NCBI RefSeq assembly: GCF_033304615.1
Contig: NZ_CP129118.1
Coordinates: 2,104,001 to 2,168,000 of the forward strand
DNA: 64,000 nucleotides
Origin: Sporosarcina oncorhynchi
GTDB taxonomy: Bacteria > Bacillota > Bacilli > Bacillales_A > Planococcaceae
Reading direction: 5' to 3'
How positions within the stretch are numbered: the first letter of the stretch is position 1; each line of letters begins with the position of its first letter. The position numbers were made by a program, and so were the translations under genes. A model generated the notes under the pieces. That model made no database searches, was not told where the DNA came from, and saw nothing but the letters and a program-made list of their open reading frames with translations. Shown piece after piece: positions 55,261 to 63,027 of the stretch.

Positions 55261-56163
55261 ATGACTACTAAACACGCTCATTCTTTTGCTTCTGTTGTAG
55301 CGATCTGGATCAGCTTAATAAGTAATATTCTTCTTACTGTCCTTAAAATTACTGTCGGGGCCCTTTTTAACAGTCCCGTTCTCTTGGCGGACGGTTTCCA
55401 TAACGCAGGAGATGTAGTTGCTTCCGCAGCCGCCTTGACATCTATGCGATTCTCCCAACGTCCTGCTGATGATGATCACCCGTATGGACATGGTAAGGCC
55501 GAAGTCATCGGATCAGGGCTTGTCGCAATTATTTTAGTCATAGCCGCTTTATATATCGGATTTGAAGCCATATCCACTTTCTTTGAAGAACCGGCTAAGG
55601 CGAGTTTCATCGCATTGTTCACTGCTATCATTTCGCTCGTTTGGAAACAGACATTATACGTTTACACGATGCGTGTCGGGAAGAAAGCAAATAGTAAAGG
55701 TTTGATTGCTACTGCGTATGATCATTTGGCGGATGTGTATGCATCACTCGCTGCTGTAATCGGAATCGGGTTGGCGTTGGTTGGAGATGCCTATGACATC
55801 CCCCTTCTTGCGTACGGAGATCCGTTTGCCGGTGTCATCGTATCCATTCTCGTCCTTCGTCTCGCGATAACAATCGGTAAAGAGGCTATGGATATACTAA
55901 TGGAGAAGACTGTTTCAGAAGAGCGGCTTGGAGAGTTCGAGTTATTAATCTTAACAGTGCCTGAAGTGAAGCGCATTGACCGTCTGCGCGCACGTGAACA
56001 TGGACATTATGTACTTGTTGACTTGCGTATTGCAATACCTGCCACGCTGACTGTGCAAGATGGTCATGACATATCCAGCAAAATACGAAATCTAATTATT
56101 ACTGAACACGCAGATGTGGATGAGGTTCTCATCCATCTAAACCCTTGGTATCCAGGGGAATAA
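55261..56163 (+). CDS. Cation diffusion facilitator (CDF) metal transporter
   Basis: 300 residues. Six membrane segments. TM2 HxxxD-type metal site LLADGFHNAGDV, TM5 ATAYDHLADVYAS, and the HPYGHGKAE motif in between. The C-terminal cytoplasmic domain (about 210-300) has conserved His residues. It exports divalent metals (Zn, Mn, Fe or Co); the specificity is not determined. GGAGG before the ATG. Confidence 0.92.
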   Translation: MTTKHAHSFASVVAIWISLISNILLTVLKITVGALFNSPVLLADGFHNAGDVVASAAALTSMRFSQRPADDDHPYGHGKAEVIGSGLVAIILVIAALYIGFEAISTFFEEPAKASFIALFTAIISLVWKQTLYVYTMRVGKKANSKGLIATAYDHLADVYASLAAVIGIGLALVGDAYDIPLLAYGDPFAGVIVSILVLRLAITIGKEAMDILMEKTVSEERLGEFELLILTVPEVKRIDRLRAREHGHYVLVDLRIAIPATLTVQDGHDISSKIRNLIITEHADVDEVLIHLNPWYPGE

Positions 56164-56218
56164 CAATACTGTATCCCGCAATTTAAGGTATACTGTACAT
56201 TGTAAAGGAGTGTCTTTA

Positions 56219-56785
56219 ATGTTAAAAGATAAAATCATGCAGATTATTGAGAATGAAAACAATATCGAACTGTTTCCAATTGAAAAGCTATACGCAGAAA
56301 AACTTGGATTGATTGATGAGAATTCTTCAATTGGAGAGAAAAAATGGATGTTTCCCGTTATTGAGAGGTGCCTAAAAGAGACTGAGGAAGTCATTAAGGA
56401 AGAAGATGCATCTTTCATGGATACGCCTATCACGTATTTTACGAATCAGATTGAAGAATTTGTCTTTTTGGATTCCCCTGCCCTCGAAACTGTTCGCGTC
56501 GATGGCATGGCGTTTGAAACAGATGATGTATTCCATACGTTCACTGTTTTATTCGGATTGAAGATCCAGAAGAAATGGGGTCCTTTCCTCAAAGACTATT
56601 TGAAAGAGCATGTCGGTCTACAGACATCAAGTGCCATGTTTTCAGATCAGGACGGACTTTGGGATGTTAACGTACCGCTTGATGCATTAGATGGTTTTCA
56701 ACGTGACATGCCCCTCGCAGAAGCAGTCGATCTAGCTTACCGTTTCATCTTCACGATGCTAGAAACACTTGAGGTATCCAATTGA
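56219..56785 (+). CDS. 188-residue protein, unknown function
   Basis: Soluble, acidic, helix-rich. The ATG at 56219 is 7 bases after AAAGGAG; an in-frame GTG abuts the ribosome site. No catalytic motif recognised. It overlaps the downstream methyltransferase gene by 4 bases, so it is co-translated with it. Confidence 0.75.
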   Translation: MLKDKIMQIIENENNIELFPIEKLYAEKLGLIDENSSIGEKKWMFPVIERCLKETEEVIKEEDASFMDTPITYFTNQIEEFVFLDSPALETVRVDGMAFETDDVFHTFTVLFGLKIQKKWGPFLKDYLKEHVGLQTSSAMFSDQDGLWDVNVPLDALDGFQRDMPLAEAVDLAYRFIFTMLETLEVSN

Positions 56786-57738
56786 AACACGCATTTGAAA
56801 CCAAAAAGAGTGAATTCATCTACACGTATGTACGACAAGTAGATGAACATGATCTTTGCCGTTTAGAAATGCGGGCTTTTTTCGGTTTCGATCGTCCTGC
56901 CAATATTCTTAAAAGCACGATTGACATTGATCCGAGCAGAAGTCCGTTCATGAAAGAGCGGCTCGAAATTTTATTTTCTAGCACCGATTGGAATGATTTT
57001 CTTCAAGAGGCAGAGCGTTTTGTCAGCCACCAGACATTTAAAGTGACTTGTATGAATTCCATCGCACTCGACAAGACAGAGAAAATCCCTCATCCAGAAA
57101 GAAGAGTGTTGGAGCGGTCGATTGGGGAGCTAATTCAAGGGGAAGCCGATTTGAATAATCCGGCCGTTGACTATGGTTTTGTTTTGCACGAAAATAGATG
57201 GTATTTTGGCATTGTGCGTGAGAGCGAACCTTTTTGGCGATATCATTTGAAAAAACCGCATATGTATTCCACTGCTTTAAGTACACGAGTTGCCCGTGCA
57301 GTCGCCAATATCGCGGTACCTCATCCAGCGGGAGTCCGCGCGATCGATCCATGTTGCGGAATCGGTACTGTCCTCGTTGAAGCTCGTTCCATGGGTATCG
57401 ATATGGTTGGCAGAGACATTAACCCCCTTGTAGTACTCGGATCCAGGAAGAATCTTGCTCATTTCGGTTTGGAAGGTGAAGTCGACATCGGTCCAATTGC
57501 GGAAGTGGAAGATACATATGACGTAGCCATTATCGATATGCCGTATAATCTGTTCACTCATATTACTGCAGAAGGTCAACAGGATATCTTAACCGCAGCT
57601 AGACGTATTACATCCAAACTCGTTGTCGTGACGATTGAACCGATGGACCATATGATCAAGGAAGCTGGTTTTGAAATCATCGATCGCTGCGTTGCGAAAA
57701 AATCGAACTTCAAAAGACAGATTGTTGTTTGTGTATAA
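56782..57738 (+). CDS. TRM11-like/UPF0020 RNA methyltransferase
   Basis: 318 residues. A THUMP-like N-terminal half and an AdoMet methyltransferase domain: motif I DPCCGIGTVLVEA near 192-204, acidic loop GRDINP near 213 and the catalytic motif DMPYNL near 252, a variant of N/DPPY. It probably methylates guanine N2 in tRNA. It starts with TTG or ATG-equivalent at the 4-base overlap. Its last 10 codons are duplicated at 60815-60844 (see repeat). Confidence 0.88.
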   Translation: MKHAFETKKSEFIYTYVRQVDEHDLCRLEMRAFFGFDRPANILKSTIDIDPSRSPFMKERLEILFSSTDWNDFLQEAERFVSHQTFKVTCMNSIALDKTEKIPHPERRVLERSIGELIQGEADLNNPAVDYGFVLHENRWYFGIVRESEPFWRYHLKKPHMYSTALSTRVARAVANIAVPHPAGVRAIDPCCGIGTVLVEARSMGIDMVGRDINPLVVLGSRKNLAHFGLEGEVDIGPIAEVEDTYDVAIIDMPYNLFTHITAEGQQDILTAARRITSKLVVVTIEPMDHMIKEAGFEIIDRCVAKKSNFKRQIVVCV

Positions 57739-57750
57739 AGGAAAAGAGTG
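57709..57750 (+). repeat. 42-bp direct repeat, copy 1 (3' end of the methyltransferase gene)
   Basis: Covers the last 10 codons, the stop and 12 bases beyond. Matches copy 2 (60815-60856) at 40 of 42 positions; both differences are third-codon positions and synonymous (AGA/AGG Arg; GTT/GTA Val). Confidence 0.92.
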
Positions 57751-57795
57751 GTTCGGATTCCGTTTAGTTCACTCGTTATTAAATTAGTTATGAGG

Positions 57796-57834
57796 AAGAG
57801 TCCTAATTCGCACGTGGATTAGGGCTCTTCTTTA
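57796..57834 (+). terminator. Terminator after the methyltransferase gene
   Basis: AAGAGTCCTAAT/ATTAGGGCTCTT stem (one mismatch) followed by CTTTATATTT. Confidence 0.85.
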
Positions 57835-57868
57835 TATTTCATCTATGTTAATAAAATAAAGTGAAACC

Positions 57869-58000
57869 GTTGATTTGCGTTCCCGCCGGACGATTTCCTG
57901 GGGGCCGTGCGGTGAGCCTCCTCGGTCCGCTACGCTACCCTGCGGGGTCTCACCTGTCACGCTAATCCCCAAGGAGTCGCCGGCCTCTACTCCAATCAAC
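57869..58000. repeat. 132-bp GC-rich palindromic dispersed repeat, copy 1
   Basis: Begins GTTGATT and ends AATCAAC (perfect inverted ends), with imperfect pairing inward (CGCCGGACGA versus TCGCCGGCC) and an inner GTGAG/CTCAC. It is far more GC-rich than its surroundings. It has the look of a repeat family spread through Bacillales intergenic regions; no coding capacity. Confidence 0.75.
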
Positions 58001-58059
58001 TTAGAGTGTAGTACCAAGCAATCGTGACCGTTTGTAGAAGTTCAAATTCAATTTAGATA

Positions 58060-58251
58060 TTAAGAAGTCATTTCTACATTACGTTTATTTGATTTTATAG
58101 TGAAAAAAGCAGCAACAAAAAACAATACGGCTCCACCTATCCAACCGATTGATGGTGAGAAAGTAACAATATTTTTCAACATCATACCAGTCGCAATTAG
58201 AAATGCTCCTAAAAACCCACTTATCATTGCATAACCACGATATTTATTCAT
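58060..58251 (-). CDS. 63-residue two-TM membrane protein
   Basis: Two hydrophobic helices (about 8-25 and 34-52) with a short polar turn and a basic tail (TIKSNKRNVEM). AAAGGAGGGATTAATT precedes the ATG, a good ribosome site. It is the first gene inside the direct-repeat-bounded island. Function is unknown. Confidence 0.75.
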   Translation of the reverse strand: MNKYRGYAMISGFLGAFLIATGMMLKNIVTFSPSIGWIGGAVLFFVAAFFTIKSNKRNVEMTS

Positions 58252-58593
58252 AATTAATCCCTCCTTTAAAAATTCACTACTTCGAGAGTTAGTTCTAAAG
58301 AAAATGGCCCTTTTACGTGATCTGGACGCAATCGTCTATACTGCAATAGCGTCCGATAACGGGATAGCGGTTCTAAGCCGTTGATCTGCGCTGCAGCCGG
58401 ACGCTTTCCGCGGACACGGTCTCAGCCGCTTCCCTCGCTATGCTCAGTCTAGGGTCTTCGGCTCGTGCTGTTCCCGCAGGAGTCGCCGGCTTCCGCTCCG
58501 ATCAACTAAGTATCCTGAAAGAACTGTTGTTTAGCTCTCGCGCCCGATTACGGAAGAATCTAACTGTATATCATACAAATAATGTGCTTTATT
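58252..58593. other. 340-base gap holding the second palindromic repeat
   Basis: Holds the GC-rich repeat at 58380-58506. The rest shows nothing recognisable; an 87-codon frame across it is a repeat shadow. Confidence 0.75.
58380..58506. repeat. 127-bp GC-rich palindromic dispersed repeat, copy 2
   Basis: Begins GTTGATC and ends GATCAAC; shares with copy 1 the ccGTTGAT[T/C]tGCG start, an internal AGGAGTCGCCGGC block and the terminal layout, but the interior differs. A related family or subfamily of the same repeat. Confidence 0.75.
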
Positions 58594-59004
58594 TCATAAT
58601 CTCTTTAAAAAGAAATGTTCAGAAAAACCATCTTCTTTATTCTCGTAAAATCCAACTTCCTCATATCCCAGTGAGCGATAGAAATCTCGCCCTTGCCAAT
58701 TAAATGTATCTAATCTAATCATATTAGCTCCAAATAATTCCGCTCGCTCTTCAATCTCTTTAATTAATATTGTACCAATTTTATTATTTCTATAATCTTC
58801 ATCAACAAATACAGTAGAAACATACAAAATCTTAAATGCAGTCATACATGCATCTGCTCCAGCAATTAATTTATCTTCGTTCATCACACCAATTTTTATA
58901 CTACCTGGAATTTCATAAGTAATATGATTTTTGTCATACTGTTCAAGTCTATTTTCAATATCTTCAAGCTGTAAATCATTAAGTTCAATAACCTTGAAAT
59001 TCAT
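58594..59004 (-). CDS. GNAT N-acetyltransferase
   Basis: 136 residues. ILYVSTVFVDEDYRNNKIGT holds the acetyl-CoA loop (RNNKIG), and DTFNWQGRDFYRSLGYEEVG is the C-terminal core. ATG at 59004 is preceded by GGAAGGTG. It lies in the island. Base composition is visibly richer in A+T than the flanking genes (one 60-base line at 58681 has 19 G/C; a flanking line at 57601 has 26). Confidence 0.88.
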   Translation of the reverse strand: MNFKVIELNDLQLEDIENRLEQYDKNHITYEIPGSIKIGVMNEDKLIAGADACMTAFKILYVSTVFVDEDYRNNKIGTILIKEIEERAELFGANMIRLDTFNWQGRDFYRSLGYEEVGFYENKEDGFSEHFFLKRL

Positions 59005-59142
59005 AAATTCACCTTCCAAAAGAAATTATTATCTACTTCACTTTATCCTACACACCTACAACTACACTAAAGTTCTTCTCCTTAATCGGGCCCGATTGTT
59101 GAACGAGTGAAAATTTATAATCCAGAATCGCTTCCAATTGCT

Positions 59143-59568
59143 TTATAACCGTTCAAGTTGTTCTAATAAAAATATTAAGTCCTCTGGATAGGTGTGTCTA
59201 ATAGCTTTTATTTCTGATATAGATTTCCAATCGGCTTCGGCTATAATTCTATCTGGATTATTTATTCCGGAACTTTCTCCAATCTTTTCAACTTTAAAAT
59301 AATAAGTTTTTACTTGTATTCCTTTAATAGTCGTTTCTTTAAGTTTTAACTGTTCAATGACCTTCACATCATATCCTGTTTCCTCTTTAACTTCCCTAAC
59401 ACAACATTCCTCTGGACTTTCGCCTTTTTCAATACCACCAGAAGGTACTGCCCATCCCTCCGAATCGAAGCCCTTAATCATTAAAATCTCTTTGTGTTCA
59501 TTGATACAAATCCCCGCTGAACCTGACCAACTATCCAAACTAATACCCCCATTTTGTACAACTCTCAT
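59143..59568 (-). CDS. Nudix hydrolase
   Basis: 141 residues. The Nudix box GGIEKGESPEECCVREVKEE-TG starts near residue 43 with the canonical Glu residues. It hydrolyses a nucleoside diphosphate linked to some moiety; the substrate is unknown. It lies inside the island. Confidence 0.92.
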   Translation of the reverse strand: MRVVQNGGISLDSWSGSAGICINEHKEILMIKGFDSEGWAVPSGGIEKGESPEECCVREVKEETGYDVKVIEQLKLKETTIKGIQVKTYYFKVEKIGESSGINNPDRIIAEADWKSISEIKAIRHTYPEDLIFLLEQLERL

Positions 59569-59609
59569 TAAGCTTAATAGCCCGAATACTGTACTACGAA
59601 TTAAATATA

Positions 59610-60014
59610 TTAAGAATCTACTCTTTGATTATTAGGGCTCTTAAACATATATCTAATTCCTCTACCTGCAAGTGGTTCATCTTCATATCTTGGTAACACG
59701 TGAAAATGCGAGTGGAATATATGCTGCCCTCCAACTTCACCACAATTCCAACCAAGGTTATATCCCTGCGGTTGGTATTTTTCGTCTAAGTATCTTTTCA
59801 CATCTTGAAGAAGTGTGTATGTAGCATTCCATTCCTCAGGTGTTAAATCAAAGGCTGTCTCCCTATGTTTTCTTGGTACAATTATTCCTGCACCTTCAAG
59901 TTGAATACCCTCTTGTTTAGCTTGATCTAACTGTAAAAACATACAAAACTCATTGCTCATAATTACGTTTTGAGTAGGTTCTAACTCTGGATAGCAAAAC
60001 AAACACTCTTTCAT
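59610..60014 (-). CDS. HIT-family protein
   Basis: 134 residues. The histidine triad HIFHSHFHVLP near 103-113 is intact, with a CysxxCys-type start (CLFCYPELEP). Nucleotide-hydrolase or transferase family. It lies upstream of the Nudix gene in the same direction and could be co-transcribed with it. Confidence 0.9.
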   Translation of the reverse strand: MKECLFCYPELEPTQNVIMSNEFCMFLQLDQAKQEGIQLEGAGIIVPRKHRETAFDLTPEEWNATYTLLQDVKRYLDEKYQPQGYNLGWNCGEVGGQHIFHSHFHVLPRYEDEPLAGRGIRYMFKSPNNQRVDS

Positions 60015-60386
60015 TCCTTATCTCCCCGTACTACTATTTGTAACACTCTCTTATTTCGCAATCTGGCCGGTTTGTAGAATAAGCCGACCTCTTATCATCT
60101 CTTTTAGCACGATACCCGATTGTTCTCTTCAATGATTTCAATTATCTTTAAATTTTCCACAAATAAATTATTCCAACTTCCAATTCACAAGCTAATTAGC
60201 AAGGGCACATAAATTTATGTTATGTTGTTAATCCGTTTACCGATCGGAACGCTAATTTCTATCGATAATCGCCATAAATATTTATATACAAACAAAAGTG
60301 TGAATCTCTTTATGTCACTCGTAAAAACTTATAACTATACTAATCTAAATTCATTCTTAACGGAAACTCAAACATGTGTATCTTCA

Positions 60387-60415
60387 GTCTAATTGTGGTA
60401 AACTAAGTATATACT
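60387..60415 (+). promoter_or_regulatory. Possible promoter of the antisense RNA
   Basis: Good -10 TATACT (60410-60415); the -35 (GTCTAA at 17 bases) is poor. Tentative. Confidence 0.35.
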
Positions 60416-60445
60416 AAAAAAGACCAGGTGCGCTAACACCTGGTC
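60415..60445 (-). terminator. Terminator of the toxin mRNA
   Basis: Minus strand: GACCAGGTG, 6-base loop, CACCTGGTC, T6. It ends a 3' UTR of about 125 nt. Confidence 0.88.
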
Positions 60446-60556
60446 AATGCAGCTGACATCCGCATGAAGTGCGGTTGGCCAGTAATAAAAACATAAGGTG
60501 TTACAAAGAGTAACCACTCAGCTTCCTAGCAGTAGCGGAGGGTGGTTACTTTTTTC
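60420..60556 (+). ncRNA. Candidate antisense RNA antitoxin (about 135 nt)
   Basis: From the TATACT -10 to the terminator at 60509-60556. It overlaps the toxin mRNA's 3' region and the last codons in antisense. Internal hairpins: CCAGGTG/CACCTGG at the 5' end and CCGCA/TGCGG near 60470-60484. No ORF. This convergent, 3'-overlapping layout is the one used by B. subtilis txpA/RatA and bsrG/SR4. Confidence 0.5.
60509..60556 (+). terminator. Terminator of the antisense RNA
   Basis: AGTAACCAC (60509-60517) pairs with GTGGTTACT (60542-60550), followed by TTTTTT. Confidence 0.85.
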
Positions 60557-60656
60557 TGTTGATGAATAGAGCAATTATCGCTACAACCATTGTTGCCGTT
60601 GCTACGAGGAACATTCCAAATTGGAATAACATGTTCATTGCATCGTATGTCACCAT
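60546..60656 (-). CDS. 36-residue Hol_Tox-like hydrophobic peptide (probable type I toxin)
   Basis: The peptide is MVTYDAMNMLFQFGMFL then VATATMVVAIIALFINRKK: a short start, one membrane helix (about 15-32) and a basic tail. That is the layout of the putative holin-like toxin family (TxpA/BsrH-like). ATG 6 bases after AAGGGGGT. It is too short for usual gene finders. It lies at the right edge of the repeat-bounded island. Confidence 0.75.
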   Translation of the reverse strand: MVTYDAMNMLFQFGMFLVATATMVVAIIALFINRKK

Positions 60657-60662
60657 ATAAAC

Positions 60663-60682
60663 ACCCCCTTCCTCAAGGGAGT
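60663..60682 (-). promoter_or_regulatory. Hairpin hiding the toxin Shine-Dalgarno
   Basis: In the mRNA ACTCCCTT pairs with the Shine-Dalgarno AAGGGGGT across a GAGG loop (8 pairs, one G-U). Such structures keep type I toxin mRNAs poorly translated. Confidence 0.7.
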
Positions 60683-60730
60683 GCCAAACCGCCCATCCGC
60701 TAATGTAGCTGCATACTTAATTCTACCATT

Positions 60731-60758
60731 ATTATAGATTAATAACATCGAATTCAAA
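60731..60758 (-). promoter_or_regulatory. Toxin mRNA promoter
   Basis: Minus strand: TTTGAA (60753-60758), 16-base spacer, TATAAT (60731-60736). The mRNA would run to about 60420 with a 68-nt leader. Confidence 0.55.
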
Positions 60759-60814
60759 CAAATCAACTTCAGCTCTAAATAGTATTAGTGCCAGTCATTT
60801 ATGCAATTATTATT

Positions 60815-60856
60815 TTCAAAAGGCAGATTGTAGTTTGTGTATAAAGGAAAAGAGTG
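60815..60856 (+). repeat. 42-bp direct repeat, copy 2
   Basis: Reads as the last codons FKRQIVVCV and stop of the methyltransferase gene, but nothing upstream matches the gene. Its last bases (GAGTG) form the 5' arm of the following terminator, as expected of the original end of the gene facing pepA. Confidence 0.92.
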
Positions 60857-60886
60857 CCCCGCATAAATGGGGACACTCTCTTTTTT
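60847..60886. terminator. Terminator of pepA (bidirectional)
   Basis: GAGTGCCCC/GGGGACACTC stem (one mismatch) with a T run on each side. Confidence 0.85.
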
Positions 60887-62261
60887 ATTCTGAAATTTTA
60901 ACAGTGTAATCAGCGAGCAAACGCGCGCCGTAGCCTGTTGCTGACTTCGCATAATAGCCGGAGTTGCTTGACTTGCTCATCATGCCTGCCATATCGACAT
61001 GCAGCCATTTGCTGTTTTCTGGAACGAATCTCTTAAGGAATAGACCAGCTGTAATGGAGCCAGCAAAGCCCATTGAGCTAATATTGTTCATATCTGCGTA
61101 ATCGCTTGCCAATGATTTATCGTATGCTTCTACTAACGGCATCGGCCAAACGAAATCACCGTTTTCATCGCCGACTTTTTTCATCACTTGAGAAAGCTCT
61201 TCGTCACCGAATACGCCACCAAGTTCAGTTCCTAATGCTGCAACAACAGCACCAGTAAGTGTTGCGATATCCACGATGTATTCAGCGTTCAATTCTCCTG
61301 CGCGGATCAGTCCGTCAGCAAGGATCAGACGCCCTTCTGCATCCGTGTTGCCTACTTGTACTGTTTTGCCGTTCTTATACGTGATGACTTCACCAGGGAA
61401 GACAGACGTATTATCCGGTGTATTTTCGACCATCGGAATAAGTGCAACGACGTTTACTTTTGCATTTGTTTTCGCAAGTAATTGCATCGCTCCTGCAACA
61501 GCAGCCGATCCACCCATATCCATGCGCATATCGCTCAAGTCTTTACCGCTTTTCAAGCTAATCCCGCCTGTATCGAATGTAACCCCTTTACCGACCAGTG
61601 CAACTAGCGGCTTGGAAGCGTCTCCTTGGTAGACTAGCTCTACGAATGAAGGCTTATATTTACTGCCTCGGCAAACTGTAAGTACACCGTGCATCTCCAT
61701 TTTTTCAAGATCTTCTTTATTGTGTACAGTCACTTGAATTCCAGTGCCTTCATATTGTTTTTTCAATACTTCAGGATATGTTTCAGGATTCAGAACGTCC
61801 GATACTTCATTCATCAAATCACGTGAAAAAGCAGTTGCAGCCGCGCGAATTTTACCAAGTTCAACAGCGTTTTCTGCACTTGCATCTTCTACAGCTAATG
61901 CAGTTTGGAATGGTTTTTCTTCTGATTTGTATGTCAGGAACTGATAAGAACCGAGGTCCCATCCTTCAGCAAATGCAGTGAAGACTGCCTTCTCATCTAA
62001 GTCTTTAAACAGCTTTCCAAGAGTGCCTTCTACAACAGTTGCCTTGTCCACTTTTTGGCTGGCTAAGTCGCGGGCGATATTGCCTGCTGTTGAACGCACT
62101 TTTTCAAGTGTTGCTTCTTTCACTGATTTAATAACGACATACTGTGTATCTTCAAGTACGACTGAACAATGCCCCGCTTTTTGATTTTCTACAAAACTTT
62201 TCAATGTTGCGTTTCCATCAATTAATTCGTTGCATACACAGATGATTTTCACTTCAGTCAT
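60885..62261 (-). CDS. pepA: Leucyl aminopeptidase (M17)
   Basis: 458 residues. M17 signature NTDAEGRL near 325-332 and metal-binding stretch LVGKGVTFDTGGISLK near 230-245. Cytoplasmic hexameric two-zinc aminopeptidase. The ATG at 62261 follows GGGGGAAATAAA; the longer frame from 62309 has no ribosome site. Confidence 0.94.
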   Translation of the reverse strand: MTEVKIICVCNELIDGNATLKSFVENQKAGHCSVVLEDTQYVVIKSVKEATLEKVRSTAGNIARDLASQKVDKATVVEGTLGKLFKDLDEKAVFTAFAEGWDLGSYQFLTYKSEEKPFQTALAVEDASAENAVELGKIRAAATAFSRDLMNEVSDVLNPETYPEVLKKQYEGTGIQVTVHNKEDLEKMEMHGVLTVCRGSKYKPSFVELVYQGDASKPLVALVGKGVTFDTGGISLKSGKDLSDMRMDMGGSAAVAGAMQLLAKTNAKVNVVALIPMVENTPDNTSVFPGEVITYKNGKTVQVGNTDAEGRLILADGLIRAGELNAEYIVDIATLTGAVVAALGTELGGVFGDEELSQVMKKVGDENGDFVWPMPLVEAYDKSLASDYADMNNISSMGFAGSITAGLFLKRFVPENSKWLHVDMAGMMSKSSNSGYYAKSATGYGARLLADYTVKISE

Positions 62262-62330
62262 TTTATTTCCCCCTAAATATCTATTTCGACTATAGAAATA
62301 GTTTACCACAAGTTTGATTGATTGAAAGAA

Positions 62331-62486
62331 TTATCTCTTTTCGCTGATAACGAGGAAAAAGGTCGCAACAGGTCCAAGCAATAAGGACAATAAAAACCAA
62401 TTGAGCCCACTTCTATTCTTGCCTTGCGCGATGCCAGCATTGATTAATGACAGCGTTCCCCATCCGACGACATAACCAGTATCCAT
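62331..62486 (-). CDS. 51-residue single-TM membrane protein
   Basis: MDTGYVVGWGTLSLINAGI, then AQGKNRSGLNWFLLSLLLG, PVATFFLVISEKR; a hydrophobic helix from about 30 to 47 and a weaker one at 6-20. GGAGGTGTAGAGT directly precedes the ATG. Overlooked by length cut-offs. It lies 70 bases upstream of pepA, same direction. Function is unknown. Confidence 0.65.
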   Translation of the reverse strand: MDTGYVVGWGTLSLINAGIAQGKNRSGLNWFLLSLLLGPVATFFLVISEKR

Positions 62487-62625
62487 ACTCTACACCTCCA
62501 AAGACAGTACATATTAATACGAATGAACGTTTTTAAAGTTTCATTTTCACTAAAATGGAATTATTCGGCAATGAAGCGCATCAAATCAAACTGAAATCTT
62601 CAAACGGAAAGATAACAGTACGGTA

Positions 62626-62673
62626 AAACAAGAAAAGCGATTGAGGGAATCATTTGACTCCCCCATCGCTTTT
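62626..62673 (-). terminator. Terminator of the 76-residue gene
   Basis: Minus strand: AAAAGCGATGGGGGA/TCCCTCAATCGCTTTT stem with mismatches, then CTTGTTTT. Confidence 0.8.
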
Positions 62674-62902
62674 AGCTGTTCACCGAATTTAATCCGTCAT
62701 TTTTATGGACATTCGTATAATTCCCTTCCCCGACACGCTTTTTGATTTGTTCTTCACTTAGTGGAGGTGGAATCTGATCGACTAGCGTCACTTCATCGTC
62801 TTCATGCACTTCAACGTTTTCTAGTGCCGCATTCCGTGCATCTGTTTTACGTCCGTACTCTTCAGATTCCTCGATTGACATAGCTTCTTTTTTTTCAAAC
62901 AT
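62672..62902 (-). CDS. Small acidic hydrophilic protein, unknown function
   Basis: 76 residues, charged throughout (MSIEESEEYGRKTDARNAAL then VEVHEDDEVTLVDQ), ending in a Gly-rich KNDGLNSVNS. No membrane segment. A ribosome site AGGAGC precedes the ATG. It resembles small SASP-like or stress proteins only in composition. Confidence 0.65.
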   Translation of the reverse strand: MFEKKEAMSIEESEEYGRKTDARNAALENVEVHEDDEVTLVDQIPPPLSEEQIKKRVGEGNYTNVHKNDGLNSVNS

Positions 62903-63027
62903 ATCGTCACGCTCCTATTCACGTATTTTTAGTACTATTCCCCTTTCAGAATGAAAAGAAAACCTGTGAATATGATATAGTGAGACACAATCCGATTTTT
63001 TATTCGAAAGTGAAAAGGGGTCTTCTT

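Larger units (their letters stand above)
57739..58059. other. 320-base stretch: gene end, terminator and a palindromic repeat
   Basis: Contains the end of direct-repeat copy 1, a terminator at 57796-57834 and the GC-rich repeat at 57869-58000. A 61-codon frame over the repeat is not a gene. Confidence 0.8.
60015..60545. other. 530-base stretch, 5' part without features, 3' part in the toxin-antitoxin locus
   Basis: 60015-60380 shows no gene, repeat or hairpin I could support. From about 60387 the antisense RNA promoter, its RNA and the toxin mRNA 3' region begin. Confidence 0.6.

Noticed and set aside
57832-58017. 61-codon frame over the first palindromic repeat
   Set aside because: It coincides with the GC-rich repeat and has no ribosome site; a repeat shadow.
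58440-58703. 87-codon frame over the second palindromic repeat
   Set aside because: It runs from the repeat into the antisense of the GNAT gene; no start context.
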